Shown here: positions 35,061 through 44,219 of the stretch, piece after piece | Layout: each line of letters starts with the position of its first letter | How positions within the stretch are numbered: position 1 is the first letter of the stretch | Origin: Streptomyces sindenensis | GTDB taxonomy: Bacteria; Actinomycetota; Actinomycetes; Streptomycetales; Streptomycetaceae | Direction of reading: 5' to 3' | Assembly (NCBI RefSeq): GCF_014649035.1 | Contig: NZ_BMSG01000002.1 | Location: forward strand, 62,001-126,000 | DNA: 64,000 bases | Translations under genes and position numbers: made by a program | The notes under the pieces: generated by a model | The model's input: the letters and a program-made list of their open reading frames with translations, nothing else | The model's database searches: none | What the model was told of the DNA's origin: nothing

Positions 35061-36524
35061 ATGAGTCCAGTAGTCATCGCCGTCATCGGCATCGTCGTAC
35101 TCCTCGTTCTGCTCGGCCTCGTCGTCATCACGCGCTACAAGGTGGCCGGCCCCAGCGAGGCGTTCATCATCACCGGCCGCCGCGGCAAGAAGTCGACGGA
35201 CCCGGTCACCGGACGTATCAGCATCGACAACAGCGGCCAGAAGGTCGTCGTGGGCGGCGGCGTCTTCGTCGTGCCGTTCGTCCAGCAGAAGTTCACCCTG
35301 GACCTGTCCAGCCGGCACATCCCGGTCGCCGTCCGCGGCGCGGTGACGCTGCGCGGCGTCAAGTCGAACCTCGAAGGCGTCGCGATCGTCAAGGTCGGCG
35401 GCAGCGAGGACGCGATCCGGGCCGCGGCCCAGCGCTTCCTCCAGCAGCAGGACGGCATCGTCGGCTTCACCCAGGAAGTGCTCTCCGGCGCGCTGCGCGC
35501 GATCGTCGGCCGGATGTCGGTCGAGGACATCATCCGGGACCGGGCCGCGTTCGCCGGCCAGGTCGCGGAGGAGGCCGAGGCCAGCCTCTCCGGCCAGGGC
35601 CTGATCCTGGACGCCTTCCAGATCCAGGACATCACCACCGAGGGCTCCTACCTGGAGGACCTCGGCCGCCCGGAGGCCGCCCGCGCCAAGCAGGAGGCGG
35701 ACATCGCCGAGGCCATCGCGAAGCGGGCCTCGGAGCAGGCCCGGCTGAAGGCGGCCGAGGAGATCGCCATCGCCGAGCGGACGTACTACCTGAAGCAGGC
35801 CGAGATCAAGGCCGAGACGGAAGCCGCGGCCGCCAAGGCCAACGCCGCCGGTCCGCTCGCCGAAGCCGCCCGCCAGCAGGAAGTCCTCAGCGAGCAGGAG
35901 AAGGTGGCCGAGCGCCAGGCGGCCCTGACCGACCGCGAGCTGGACACGAAGGTCCGTAAGCCCGCCGACGCGGCCCGCTACCAGGCCGAGCAGGAGGCGG
36001 AGGCCCGCCGCATCGCCCTGGTCAAGGAGGCCGAGGCCGACGCGGAGCGCTCGCGCCTGACCGGTGAGGGTGAGAAGCTGCACCGTTCGGCCCTGGCCGA
36101 CGCGGTCCGCATCGAGGGCGAGGCGGAGGCCGCGTCCATCGCCGCCAAGGGTTCGGCCGAGGCCGAGGCCATGCAGAAGAAGGCCGACGCGTTCGCGCAG
36201 TACGGCGACGCGGCCGTCCTCCAGATGCTGGTGGAGGTCCTCCCGAGCGTCGTGGCGAAGGCCTCGGAGCCGCTGAGCGCCATCGACAAGATGACGGTCA
36301 TCTCCACGGACGGTGCGAGCCAGCTGGCCCGCACGGTCACCGACAACGTCTCGCAGGGCATGGAACTGCTCAGCTCGACGACGGGCGTGGACCTCGCGTC
36401 CCTCCTGGAGAACCTGAAGAACCGGACGACGACGGTCCCGGCCCCGGCCACCACGCCGGACGCGTCCGCGTCCGATTCCGCTTCCGCTTCTGCGGCGAAC
36501 GGCGAGATCGAGATCAAGGGCTGA
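35061..36524 (+). CDS. Flotillin-like SPFH-domain protein
   Basis: 487-aa membrane-anchored scaffold protein. One N-terminal TM helix (VVIAVIGIVVLLVLLGLVVI), SPFH domain (about residues 25-190), a long Ala/Glu-rich coiled coil (about 200-400) with repeated EAEAE stretches typical of flotillins, and a short Ala/Ser tail. It organises functional membrane microdomains. ATG follows GGAGGC (with the long leader 34920-35060). It forms the classic NfeD-flotillin pair with the preceding gene. Confidence 0.93.
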   Translation: MSPVVIAVIGIVVLLVLLGLVVITRYKVAGPSEAFIITGRRGKKSTDPVTGRISIDNSGQKVVVGGGVFVVPFVQQKFTLDLSSRHIPVAVRGAVTLRGVKSNLEGVAIVKVGGSEDAIRAAAQRFLQQQDGIVGFTQEVLSGALRAIVGRMSVEDIIRDRAAFAGQVAEEAEASLSGQGLILDAFQIQDITTEGSYLEDLGRPEAARAKQEADIAEAIAKRASEQARLKAAEEIAIAERTYYLKQAEIKAETEAAAAKANAAGPLAEAARQQEVLSEQEKVAERQAALTDRELDTKVRKPADAARYQAEQEAEARRIALVKEAEADAERSRLTGEGEKLHRSALADAVRIEGEAEAASIAAKGSAEAEAMQKKADAFAQYGDAAVLQMLVEVLPSVVAKASEPLSAIDKMTVISTDGASQLARTVTDNVSQGMELLSSTTGVDLASLLENLKNRTTTVPAPATTPDASASDSASASAANGEIEIKG

Positions 36525-36617
36525 CGCGCAGCACGAAGCGCACAACGGTGCCCGGGAGCCACAGTGTGGCCCCGGGCACACCCTTGTACGCCGGAACTCT
36601 CCACTGCCACCGTCGGC

Positions 36618-36905
36618 TCACGCCTCGGCGGCACCCCGCGCCTCATCCAGCGCAAGGATCTCGCCGAGGTCGTTGGCGACCATGACCTGCGCCGGCCTCC
36701 CGGCCACGGCCACCACGTCCCCCCCCCACCCCTCGACGCGCAGTATCTCCGCGTCGGAATCCCCCGGAGCCTGATCCTCGGCAACGGCCAGCGCTCGGTC
36801 CAGCTCCCGGAGGAGAACAGCCTCTTCCTCACTGCGCAGACCGGTCCCGAGATAGTGCTCGGGATGCTCGGCGTCGCAGAAGTCGTCGAACAGCGTGTGC
36901 CGCGT
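36618..36905 (-). CDS. Conserved-looking 95-aa ORF with ACG in place of a start codon
   Basis: An open frame reads RHTLFDDFCDAEHPEHYLG ... LLRELDRALAVAEDQ ... VVAVAGRPAQVMVANDLGEIL, with good codon use. It has no ATG, GTG or TTG upstream of its conserved-looking part. The codon at the expected start is ACG (one transition from ATG), with a GAGGA ribosome site six bases before it. The gene lies 22 bp after cobM on the same strand. It also contains a run of nine G (C on the plus strand, 36719-36727) that is prone to slippage. Function unknown. Either a start-codon mutation, rare ACG initiation, or a sequence error. Confidence 0.5.
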   Translation of the reverse strand, partial: TRHTLFDDFCDAEHPEHYLGTGLRSEEEAVLLRELDRALAVAEDQAPGDSDAEILRVEGWGGDVVAVAGRPAQVMVANDLGEILALDEARGAAEA

Positions 36906-36927
36906 ACGCCGTCCTCGCCCGCCCCCG

Positions 36928-37677
36928 TCAGCACACGTGCCGGTCCCGCTCCGGGGAGTACAGGTGGCTGTCCCGGAACTGCTCCGCGCCCAGCGTGCGG
37001 CCCACCATGATGACCGCCGTCCGGATCACCCCCGCCGCCTTCACCTGCCCGGCGATCGAGTCCAGGGTGCCGCGCAGGATGATCTCGTCCGGGCGGGACG
37101 CCATCGCCACCACCGCCGCCGGGCAGTCCGCCCCGTAGTGCGGGAGCAGTTCGCCGACCACGCGGTCCACGTACCGCGCCGCCAGGTGCAGCACGATCAG
37201 CGCGCCGCTGCGGCCCAGCGTCGCCAGGTCCTCGCCCTCCGGCATCGCCGTGGCGCGCTGGGCGACGCGGGTCAGGATCACCGTCTGGCCGACCGTCGGG
37301 ACCGTCAGCTCGCGGTTCAGGGCGGCAGCGGCGGCGGCGAACGCGGGCACGCCGGGGACGACCTCGTACGGCACCCCCGCCTCGTCCAGGCGCTTCATCT
37401 GCTCGTTCACCGCGCTGAACACCGACGGGTCCCCCGAATGCAGCCGTGCCACGTCGTTGCCCTCCGCGTGCGCCCGGACCAGCTCCTCCGTGATCCGGTC
37501 GATGTCGAGGTCCGCCGTATCGATCAGACGGGCTTCCTCCGGGCACTCGGCCAGCAGCTCCACCGGGACCAGGCTGCCCGCGTACAGGCAGACCGGGCTG
37601 GCGGCGAGGATCCGGGCGCCGCGCACCGTGATCAGGTCGGCGGCGCCGGGGCCCGCGCCGATGAAGTACACGGTCAT
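36928..37677 (-). CDS. cobM: Precorrin-4 C11-methyltransferase CobM
   Basis: 249-aa SAM-dependent tetrapyrrole methylase of the cobalamin pathway, methylating C11 of precorrin-4. It starts VYFIGAGPGAADLITVRGARIL (SAM site), with AGSLVP, RLHSGDPSVFSA and PYEVVPGVPAFAAAAAALNREL motifs, and ends near RTLGAEQFRDSHLYS. ATG overlaps the cobL stop (ATGA). It follows cobL, which acts three steps later in the same pathway. Confidence 0.93.
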   Translation of the reverse strand: MTVYFIGAGPGAADLITVRGARILAASPVCLYAGSLVPVELLAECPEEARLIDTADLDIDRITEELVRAHAEGNDVARLHSGDPSVFSAVNEQMKRLDEAGVPYEVVPGVPAFAAAAAALNRELTVPTVGQTVILTRVAQRATAMPEGEDLATLGRSGALIVLHLAARYVDRVVGELLPHYGADCPAAVVAMASRPDEIILRGTLDSIAGQVKAAGVIRTAVIMVGRTLGAEQFRDSHLYSPERDRHVC

Positions 37678-38951
37678 CGTCTGTCTCCCATGTGCGAACG
37701 TACGTCTGAAGATGAGGGTTTGGTCACCGACCACTGTGTCACCGGCATCGCCTGCCGCCACCCCGTGAACCCGCCGACCGGTACGGCGTGCGCGACCGAC
37801 AGCCGCACCAGCTCTCCGCCGTACGCCTTGTGCCGTTCGGCCAGCAGCGCCTCCGACTCCAGCGTCACCGTGTTCGCGACCAGCCGGCCCCCCGGCCGCA
37901 GCGCCTCCCAGCACGCGTCCAGCAGGCCCGGCGCGGTCAGCCCGCCGCCGATGAACACCGCGTCGGGCGCGTCGAGTCCGGCCAGAGTCGCGGGCGCCGG
38001 GCCGGTGACGACCCGCAGGCCGGGGACGCCCAGGCGTTCCGCGTTACGGGTGATCCGCTCGGCCCGCACCGGATCCCGCTCCACGCTCACCGCCCGGCAG
38101 GACCGGTGCGCCCGCAGCCACTCGATCGCGATCGAGCCCGATCCGCCGCCCACGTCCCACAGCAACTCCCCCGGCGCGGGCGCCAGCGTGCCCAGGGTGG
38201 CGGCCCGGATATGCCGCTTGGTGAGCTGGCCGTCGTGCTCGTACGCCTCGTCCGGCAGACCGGGCACCGTGCCGAGCCGCAGTGCCCCCGCCGACGCCCG
38301 GCACTCGATCGCGACGACGTTCAGCCGGTCCCCGGGCCCGTGCGCCCAGGCCTCCGCGACGCCCTCGACGTGCTCCTCGTCCTCACCGCCCAGCTGCTCC
38401 AGCACCCGCAGCCTGCTCGGCCCGAAGCCCCGGTCCGTCAGCAGCGCCGCGACCGTGGCCGGGGTGCCGGCGTCCGCGCTCAGCACGAGCAGCCGCCGGC
38501 CCTCGTACAGCGAGGCGGCCAGGCGCGCCGCCGGGCGGCCCACCAGCGTCACGACCTCCGTGTCCTCCAGCGGCCAGCCCAGGCGCGCGCAGGCGTACGA
38601 GACCGAGGACGGGTGCGGCAGCACGCGCAGCCCCTCCGGCCCCCGCTCCTCCGCGAGCGCCCGCCCGATCCCGTAGAACATCGGGTCCCCGCTCGCCAGC
38701 ACCGCGATCCGGTGCTCCCCGTGCTCGGCCAGCAGCCGGGGTACGGCCGGCCGCAGCGGGGACGGCCAGGCCACCCGCGCCCCGGCGCACTCCGGCGGCA
38801 GCAGATCCAGCTGGCGCGCCCCGCCGATCAGCACCTCCGCCCCGCACAGCGCCTCCCGCGCCGGCGCGGACAGCCCGGCCCAGCCGTCCGCGCCGATCCC
38901 CACGACGGCGACGGGGTACGGAAGCGGGGCCGGGGAGGGCGATGGGGGCAC
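37674..38951 (-). CDS. cobL: Precorrin-6Y C5,15-methyltransferase (decarboxylating) CobL
   Basis: 425-aa bifunctional enzyme: N-terminal CbiE-like methylase (about residues 12-215; VAVVGIGADGWAGL, LASGDPMFYGIGRAL, HPSSVSYACARLGWP) and C-terminal CbiT-like methylase (about 225-400; LLWDVGGGSGSIAIEWLRA, DAVFIGGGL). It methylates C5 and C15 and decarboxylates the acetate side chain. GTG 38951 is preferred (GACGAGGT upstream); a TTG at 39008 is in frame. No cobalamin riboswitch was recognised in 38952-39213. Confidence 0.92.
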   Translation of the reverse strand: MPPSPSPAPLPYPVAVVGIGADGWAGLSAPAREALCGAEVLIGGARQLDLLPPECAGARVAWPSPLRPAVPRLLAEHGEHRIAVLASGDPMFYGIGRALAEERGPEGLRVLPHPSSVSYACARLGWPLEDTEVVTLVGRPAARLAASLYEGRRLLVLSADAGTPATVAALLTDRGFGPSRLRVLEQLGGEDEEHVEGVAEAWAHGPGDRLNVVAIECRASAGALRLGTVPGLPDEAYEHDGQLTKRHIRAATLGTLAPAPGELLWDVGGGSGSIAIEWLRAHRSCRAVSVERDPVRAERITRNAERLGVPGLRVVTGPAPATLAGLDAPDAVFIGGGLTAPGLLDACWEALRPGGRLVANTVTLESEALLAERHKAYGGELVRLSVAHAVPVGGFTGWRQAMPVTQWSVTKPSSSDVRSHMGDRR

Positions 38952-39114
38952 GGGCCGGGACCTCGTCAGGTGGGGAGGGGAAACGAAGGGCAACAAAACG
39001 AAGGGCAACGAGCGGAAACGAAGCGCAGCCGAACTTTACTGAACGCCCCGTTCCGCCCACCCCGCCGGGTGAACGCCACCCCGCCGGGTAAATCCGGGAA
39101 AACTTCGCGCGTGG

Positions 39115-39144
39115 TGTCGAGAAGCCGCCATCGGCCCCGACGTC
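39115..39144 (+). promoter_or_regulatory. Putative ECF42 promoter
   Basis: TGTCGA (39115-39120) and CGACGTC (39138-39144) are separated by 17 bp, 75 bp before the DGPF gene. ECF42 sigma factors are reported to recognise TGTCGA at -35 and CGA/TC at -10, and the ECF42-type gene is second in this operon. The site therefore predicts autoregulation. Confidence 0.6.
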
Positions 39145-39160
39145 CCCTGTGCAGGAGGAA

Positions 39161-39191
39161 GAACGACCACCGAGCGACCACGAACGACCAC
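39161..39191. repeat. Short tandem GACCACGA-type repeats
   Basis: Four near-copies of a 10-11 base unit (CGACCAC followed by GA or CGA) run head to tail in the leader just before the GGAGG ribosome site of the DGPF gene. They may be a slippage product; effect on translation unknown. Confidence 0.6.
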
Positions 39192-39213
39192 GAGCGACCA
39201 GGAGGCGACGGTC

Positions 39214-39624
39214 ATGAAGTATCTGGTGATGGTCCAGGGCAGCCAGGCGGACTACGACGCGCAGAGCGGCAAGGGAAGCGCCGGCAGCCCGGCCTGGGAC
39301 GAGAAGGCCATGCAGGAGATGTTCGCCTACATGGGCAGCATCAACGACGACCTCGCCGAGTCGGGCGAGCTGGTGACCGCGTACGGGCTCACGGAGCCCG
39401 CGCAGGGCCGGGCCGTCAGCGTCGACGCCGAAGGCCGGCCGGTGATCTCGGACGGGCCGTACAGCGAGACCAAGGAGCTGCTCGCCGGGTTCTGGATCCT
39501 CGAATGCGAGAGCCTGGAAAGGGTGACCGAGATCGCCGCCCGCGTGGCACGCTGTCCGCAGCCGGCCGGGGCGCCCGACTATCCGGTCCTCATCCGGCCG
39601 GTGGGCGGCGGGATCGACGACTGA
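39214..39624 (+). CDS. YCII/DGPF-domain protein
   Basis: 136-aa protein of the YCII-related family with the DGPF motif as SDGPYSETKELLAGFWILE (about residues 85-103). These proteins are the conserved genomic partners of ECF42 sigma factors; their enzymatic role is unknown. ATG lies after GGAGG. It is followed after 18 nt by the sigma-factor gene. Confidence 0.9.
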   Translation: MKYLVMVQGSQADYDAQSGKGSAGSPAWDEKAMQEMFAYMGSINDDLAESGELVTAYGLTEPAQGRAVSVDAEGRPVISDGPYSETKELLAGFWILECESLERVTEIAARVARCPQPAGAPDYPVLIRPVGGGIDD

Positions 39625-39642
39625 CCGAACCGAAAGGTCCAG

Positions 39643-40947
39643 GTGGGCCGAGCGACGGACGACATCGAGGACCTGCTGCGCCGCCACGCGCCGCAGGTCC
39701 TCGGCGCGCTGGTGCGCCGGTACGGGCACTTCGACCCGGCCGAGGACTCCGTCCAGGAGGCCCTGATCGCGGCCTCCGGGCAGTGGCCCCGGGACGGGAT
39801 TCCCGACAACCCGCGCGGCTGGCTCATCCGGGTCGCCTCGCGCCGCCTCACCGACCGGCTGCGCAGCGACGAGGCCCGGCGGCGGCGCGAGGAGCGGGCG
39901 GCGGCCCTCACCCCGGCCGACGCGTTCGTCGCGCCGCCGCCCGGGGAAGACCCCTCCGGAGCGGGACCCTCCGCCCTGGGCCGGGCCCCCTCCGAGGACG
40001 ACACACTCACCCTGCTCTTCCTCTGCTGCCACCCCGCGCTCTCCCCCGCCGCCCAGATCGCGCTGACCCTCCGCGCGGTCGGCGGCCTCACCACGGCGGA
40101 GATCGCCCGCGCCCACCTGGTACCCGAGGCGACGATGGCGCAGCGGATCAGCCGGGCCAAGCGGGCGGTGCGCGGTACGCAGTTCCGGCAGCCGGACGCG
40201 CAGGACCGCGACCAACGCCTCGCCGCCGTGCTCCAGGTCCTCTACCTGATCTTCAACGAGGGCTACACCGCCACCGCGGGCCCCGACCTCCACCGCACGG
40301 ACCTGGCCCGCGAGGCGATCCGGCTGACCCGCGCCGTCCGCCGGCTGCTCCCCCACGAGGGGCGGGTGACCGGGCTGCTCGCGCTGATGGTCCTCACCGA
40401 GGCACGCGCCCCGGCGCGCACCGGCCCGGACGGCGAGCTGATCCCCCTCGACCAGCAGGACCGGGCCCGCTGGGACCGTACGGCCATCGCCGAAGGCACC
40501 GCCCTGACCGAGGAGGCGCTCGCCCAGGGGCCGGCCGGGGACTACCAGCTCCAGGCGGCGATCGCCGCCCTGCACGACGAGGCGGCGCGCGCCGAGGACA
40601 CCGACTGGCCGCAGATCCTCGCCCTGTACGACCTCCTCGTGCGACGCACCCCCGACCCCGCCGCCGCACTGGGCCGGGCGGTCGCCGTGGCCATGGTGCA
40701 CGGCCCCCGGGCGGGGCTGGCCGAGGTCGACGCGCTCGCGGAGGCGGCGGGGACAGCAGGTGCGGCAGGTACGGCCGGGCAGCGGAGTCACCGGCTCGAC
40801 GCCGTACGCGGCCATCTCCTGGAACGCGCCGGGGAGCCCGACGCCGCCCGTACCGCCTACCGCGCGGCCGCCGACGCCACCCTCAGCGAACCCGAGGCCC
40901 GCTACCTGCGCCGACGCGCGGACCGGCTGGACCGCCCCGACACGTAG
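39643..40947 (+). CDS. ECF sigma factor, ECF42 group, with TPR-like C-terminal extension
   Basis: 434-aa sigma factor. Region 2 spans about residues 12-80 (FDPAEDSVQEALIAASGQWP, NPRGWLIRVASRRLTDRLR) and region 4 about 120-175 (LSPAAQIALTLRAVGGLTTAEIARAHLVPEATMAQRISRAK). The remaining 250 residues are helical with TPR-like spacing, ending in SEPEARYLRRRADRL. Size, the long extension and the DGPF neighbour define ECF42. No anti-sigma gene is present, so control is probably internal through the extension. GTG follows AAAGG. Confidence 0.9.
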   Translation: MGRATDDIEDLLRRHAPQVLGALVRRYGHFDPAEDSVQEALIAASGQWPRDGIPDNPRGWLIRVASRRLTDRLRSDEARRRREERAAALTPADAFVAPPPGEDPSGAGPSALGRAPSEDDTLTLLFLCCHPALSPAAQIALTLRAVGGLTTAEIARAHLVPEATMAQRISRAKRAVRGTQFRQPDAQDRDQRLAAVLQVLYLIFNEGYTATAGPDLHRTDLAREAIRLTRAVRRLLPHEGRVTGLLALMVLTEARAPARTGPDGELIPLDQQDRARWDRTAIAEGTALTEEALAQGPAGDYQLQAAIAALHDEAARAEDTDWPQILALYDLLVRRTPDPAAALGRAVAVAMVHGPRAGLAEVDALAEAAGTAGAAGTAGQRSHRLDAVRGHLLERAGEPDAARTAYRAAADATLSEPEARYLRRRADRLDRPDT

Positions 40948-41033
40948 GGAGTTACTCCCTTCGGCCGACAGGGAAGAGGCCATCGGCGCAGCCCCGGTCG
41001 CCACCGCCCGCCGTGCTCGCGATGATCGGCAGC

Positions 41034-41729
41034 ATGACCACGAGCGGCGACGGCAGCGACCACACCGGCGGCAGGGGCAAGGGCGGGACCCGGGGGACGG
41101 GTACGGACACCGGCAAGGCCGTCACCCTGCGCATCGCCCAGAACCCGGAGGCGGACGAGCTCCTGGGCCGCAGCCCGCTGGCCGCCCTGGTCGGCATGCT
41201 GCTGGACCAACAGGTCCCGATGGAGTGGGCGTTCACGGGTCCGTACACCCTCGCGGAGCGCATGGGCTCCGACGACCTGGACGCGGGACGGATCGCCGCC
41301 TACGACCCGGACGCCTTCACCGAGTTGTTCACCACCAAACCGGCCCTGCACCGCTATCCCGGCTCGATGGCGAAGCGGGTGCAACAGCTGTGCCAGTACC
41401 TGGTCGCGGAGTACGGCGGCGACGCGAGCGCGGTGTGGCGGAACGCCGCGACCGGCGACGACCTGCTGGAACGCCTCAAGGCCCTGCCCGGTTTCGGCGC
41501 CCAGAAGGCCCAGATCTTCCTGGCGCTCCTCGGCAAGCAGTTGGGCGTACGTCCAGCGGGCTGGCGGGAGGCCGCGGGCCCGTACGGGGAGGCCGGATCG
41601 CACCGGTCGGTCGCCGACATCACGGGCCCGGAGTCGCTGGTCGAGGTGCGTGCGTACAAACAGCAGGCCAAGGCGGCGGCCAAAGCGGCGAAGGCGGCGA
41701 AGAAACCCGGGACGTCACGGAAGAAGTAG
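41034..41729 (+). CDS. HhH-GPD-type base-excision DNA repair protein
   Basis: 231-aa protein. After a Gly/Thr-rich tail (1-30), VTLRIAQNPEADELLGRSPLAALVGMLLDQQVPMEWAFTGPYTLAERMG matches the HhH-GPD family, with the helix-hairpin-helix LKALPGFGAQKAQIFLALLGK (about 155-175). The C-terminus is very Lys/Ala-rich. It is a possible DNA glycosylase, but no clear catalytic Asp in the usual place was assigned. ATG 41034 is preferred to ATG 41022. Confidence 0.78.
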   Translation: MTTSGDGSDHTGGRGKGGTRGTGTDTGKAVTLRIAQNPEADELLGRSPLAALVGMLLDQQVPMEWAFTGPYTLAERMGSDDLDAGRIAAYDPDAFTELFTTKPALHRYPGSMAKRVQQLCQYLVAEYGGDASAVWRNAATGDDLLERLKALPGFGAQKAQIFLALLGKQLGVRPAGWREAAGPYGEAGSHRSVADITGPESLVEVRAYKQQAKAAAKAAKAAKKPGTSRKK

Positions 41730-41968
41730 GACATCGAGGAGAACGGGCACGGGAGCAGGCATCCGGGGCGCAAAAGTGACATGACCATGCACCGGAACCG
41801 GCCGACACCCCCACCCCACCGATCGGAATCAGCCACACCGGTTCACAGGCGTCACCTCACTCGCTAGCTTTCGCAGCACATTCGTTCAGCCGTTCACCCG
41901 TTCAGTCACCGAGCCGTTCGACGTACCGGCGGCTCGGGGCACCAGCCGTTCAGACCGGAAGGACTCCT

Positions 41969-43525
41969 GTGCACGCAACACGTCGCAGAGCCATGGCTGT
42001 CGTGGCCGCCACCGCCCTGGCCACACCGCTCCTCCTGGCCGCGTCCCCCCACCCCGGACGCCCCGCGCCGCACGATCCCGGGAAGGACGCGGCCAAGCTG
42101 TCGCGCGAGTTGGTGAGGAACGCGTCCGCACGCGACGCCTACAAGCACCTCCAGCAGTTCCAGGCGATAGCCGACTCCGCCGACGGCCACCGCGCCGCCG
42201 GCTCGCTCGGTCACGACGCCTCGGCCGCGTACGTCTACCGGCAGCTCCAGCGCGCCGGGTACAAGGTCTCGTACGAGAACTTCCGTTTCACCTACACGGA
42301 GACGCTGGCCGAAAAGCTCGCCGTGGTGTCGCCGACGCCCCGCGACGTGACGATCAAGGCCATGACGTACACCCCGTCGACGAAGGAAGGCGGCCTGACG
42401 GCACGGCTCGTCGCCGTACCCGTCGACGACACGACCGGCTGCGAGGCCGCCGACTACGCCGCCGCGGACTTCACCGGCGCGATCGCGCTGATCAAGCGCG
42501 GCGGCTGCTCCTTCGCCGAGAAGTCCGCGGCCGCGGCCACCGCGGGCGCGGCCGGAGCGGCCGTCTACAACAACGTCGAGGGCGCGCTGTCCGGCACGCT
42601 CGGCGAGGTCGCCCCCGGGAGGATTCCGACCGGCGGGCTCACCCAGGAGGAGGGCGAGAAGCTCGTCGCCGACCTCGCGGCCGGCGAGGTCACGGTCTCC
42701 TTCGAGATCCGCGAGCTCCAGGAGGACCGCCCCACCCGCAACGTCATCGCCGAGACGCCGGGCGGCAGCGCGGCGCGGACCGTGATGCTCGGCGCCCACC
42801 TGGACTCGGTGACCGAGGGCCCCGGCATCAACGACAACGGCTCCGGCTCCGCCGGTCTGCTGGACGTCGCCCTGAAGCTGGCGAAGTCGAAGAGCAAGCC
42901 GGCCAACAAGGTGCGGTTCGCCTGGTGGTCGGCCGAGGAGAACGGCCTGATCGGCTCGGAGAAGTACGTCGCCGCGCTCTCCGAGAAGCAGCGCGAGCAG
43001 ATCAAGCTCTACCTGAACTTCGACATGATCGCCTCGCCGAACGGCGTCCAGTTCGTCTTCGACGGCGACGACTCCGACCAGGTCGGCGAGGGCCCCGGCC
43101 CGGAGGGCTCGGCCCAACTGGAGCGGGACATCAACGAGTTCCTCGACGGCAAGGGCAAGCCGCACGAGGGCACGGACTTCACCGGCCGCTCGGACTACGG
43201 TCCGTTCATCGAGGTCGGCATCCCCTCCGGCGGTACGGACACGGGTGCGGAGGGCATCAAGACGGCGGCCCAGGCCGAGGTGTTCGGCGGCGAGGCGGGG
43301 ATCGCGTACGACCCCTGCTACCACTCGGCCTGCGACGACCTGGACAACATCGACATGGGTCACTTCGACACCAACATCGACGTGATCGCCAACGCCGTCG
43401 GAACGTACGCGCACGACCTGCGCTCGCTGACCCGCCCGGTCGACCCCGACACCGGCACCGGGACGCCCGGCAGCGGCGGCAGCGGCGGCGGCCTGCGCGA
43501 GGGCCACGGCCGCGTCACGGAGTGA
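41969..43525 (+). CDS. Secreted M28 aminopeptidase with PA domain
   Basis: 518-aa exported zinc aminopeptidase similar to Streptomyces griseus aminopeptidase. Signal peptide (to LLLAASP), a PA domain (about 145-245, CEAADYAAADFTGAIALIKRGGCSFAEKS), then the M28 catalytic core: GAHLDSVTEGPGINDNGSGSAGLL, WWSAEENGLIGSEKYV, LNFDMIASPNG, SDYGPFIEVGIPSGG and YHSACDDLDNID supply the two-zinc ligands. It ends in a Gly-rich tail. GTG start follows GAAGGA. The upstream region has repeated CCGTTCA words (41886-41956). Confidence 0.92.
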   Translation: MHATRRRAMAVVAATALATPLLLAASPHPGRPAPHDPGKDAAKLSRELVRNASARDAYKHLQQFQAIADSADGHRAAGSLGHDASAAYVYRQLQRAGYKVSYENFRFTYTETLAEKLAVVSPTPRDVTIKAMTYTPSTKEGGLTARLVAVPVDDTTGCEAADYAAADFTGAIALIKRGGCSFAEKSAAAATAGAAGAAVYNNVEGALSGTLGEVAPGRIPTGGLTQEEGEKLVADLAAGEVTVSFEIRELQEDRPTRNVIAETPGGSAARTVMLGAHLDSVTEGPGINDNGSGSAGLLDVALKLAKSKSKPANKVRFAWWSAEENGLIGSEKYVAALSEKQREQIKLYLNFDMIASPNGVQFVFDGDDSDQVGEGPGPEGSAQLERDINEFLDGKGKPHEGTDFTGRSDYGPFIEVGIPSGGTDTGAEGIKTAAQAEVFGGEAGIAYDPCYHSACDDLDNIDMGHFDTNIDVIANAVGTYAHDLRSLTRPVDPDTGTGTPGSGGSGGGLREGHGRVTE

Positions 43526-43744
43526 CGGCCGACTGACCACCGCACCGGCTCACGGGCTCCGGCACCGACACCGGAGCCCGTGAGCAGGGCGGGCGGAAGC
43601 AGGCAGGCGGAAGCACCCCGGGCATACCCTGCTCCCTCGCTGCCCCGGTATCCCGCCCTATCCAGCCCTATACGCACTTTGCACCGGCCCAGCGGTGAGC
43701 TTCCGTGGCTGCGCCCGGTGGCTCTTGACCGGTAGGCTTTCCGT

Positions 43745-44041
43745 GTGATCTTCAAGCGCATCGGAAATGGGAAGCCGTACCCCGACCACGGCCGGGAATC
43801 CACCCGCCAGTGGGCGGATGTCGCGCCGCGTCCGGTTCGCCTGGACCAGCTCGTGACCACCAAGGGCCAGCTGGACCTGGAGACCCTCCTCGCCGAGGAC
43901 TCCACGTTCTACGGGGACCTGTTCGCGCACGTCGTGAAGTGGCAGGGCGACCTCTATCTGGAGGACGGTCTGCACCGGGCCGTCCGCGCCGCGCTCCAGC
44001 AGCGCCAGGTCCTGCACGCGCGCGTCCTCGACCTGGGCTGA
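43745..44041 (+). CDS. Small ParB/Srx-like protein
   Basis: 98-aa protein. PVRLDQLVTTKGQLDLETLL, then LYLEDGLHRAVRAALQQRQVLHARVLDL, resembles the ParB N-terminal fold, where a DGxHR motif lines the nucleotide site. Often annotated as an antitoxin-like hypothetical; no toxin gene is adjacent. GTG start is leaderless in style: TAGGCT at 43733-43738, 6 nt upstream, with no Shine-Dalgarno. Confidence 0.75.
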   Translation: MIFKRIGNGKPYPDHGRESTRQWADVAPRPVRLDQLVTTKGQLDLETLLAEDSTFYGDLFAHVVKWQGDLYLEDGLHRAVRAALQQRQVLHARVLDLG

Positions 44042-44219
44042 CACGCTCCGGGACCGGCGGCCCTCCGCCGCGGGCACCACACACCCCCACGGGGATCCAC
44101 GCACTCCGAGGCGCCTCCCGAAACCCTGATTCGGGCTTTCGGGTGCTTTCACGCTCATCCGGGTGCCCTACGTTGATCATTTAGTACGCATCATCACCGG
44201 GTCGCACTACGCTGCCTCC

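Noticed and set aside
38952-39213. Cobalamin riboswitch upstream of cobL
   Set aside because: The conserved B12-box core was not found on the minus strand leader.
37788-41729. Single plus-strand frame of 1313 codons
   Set aside because: Only the last part (from 41034) is a real gene. The rest is antisense or out of frame to cobL, the DGPF gene and the ECF sigma gene.
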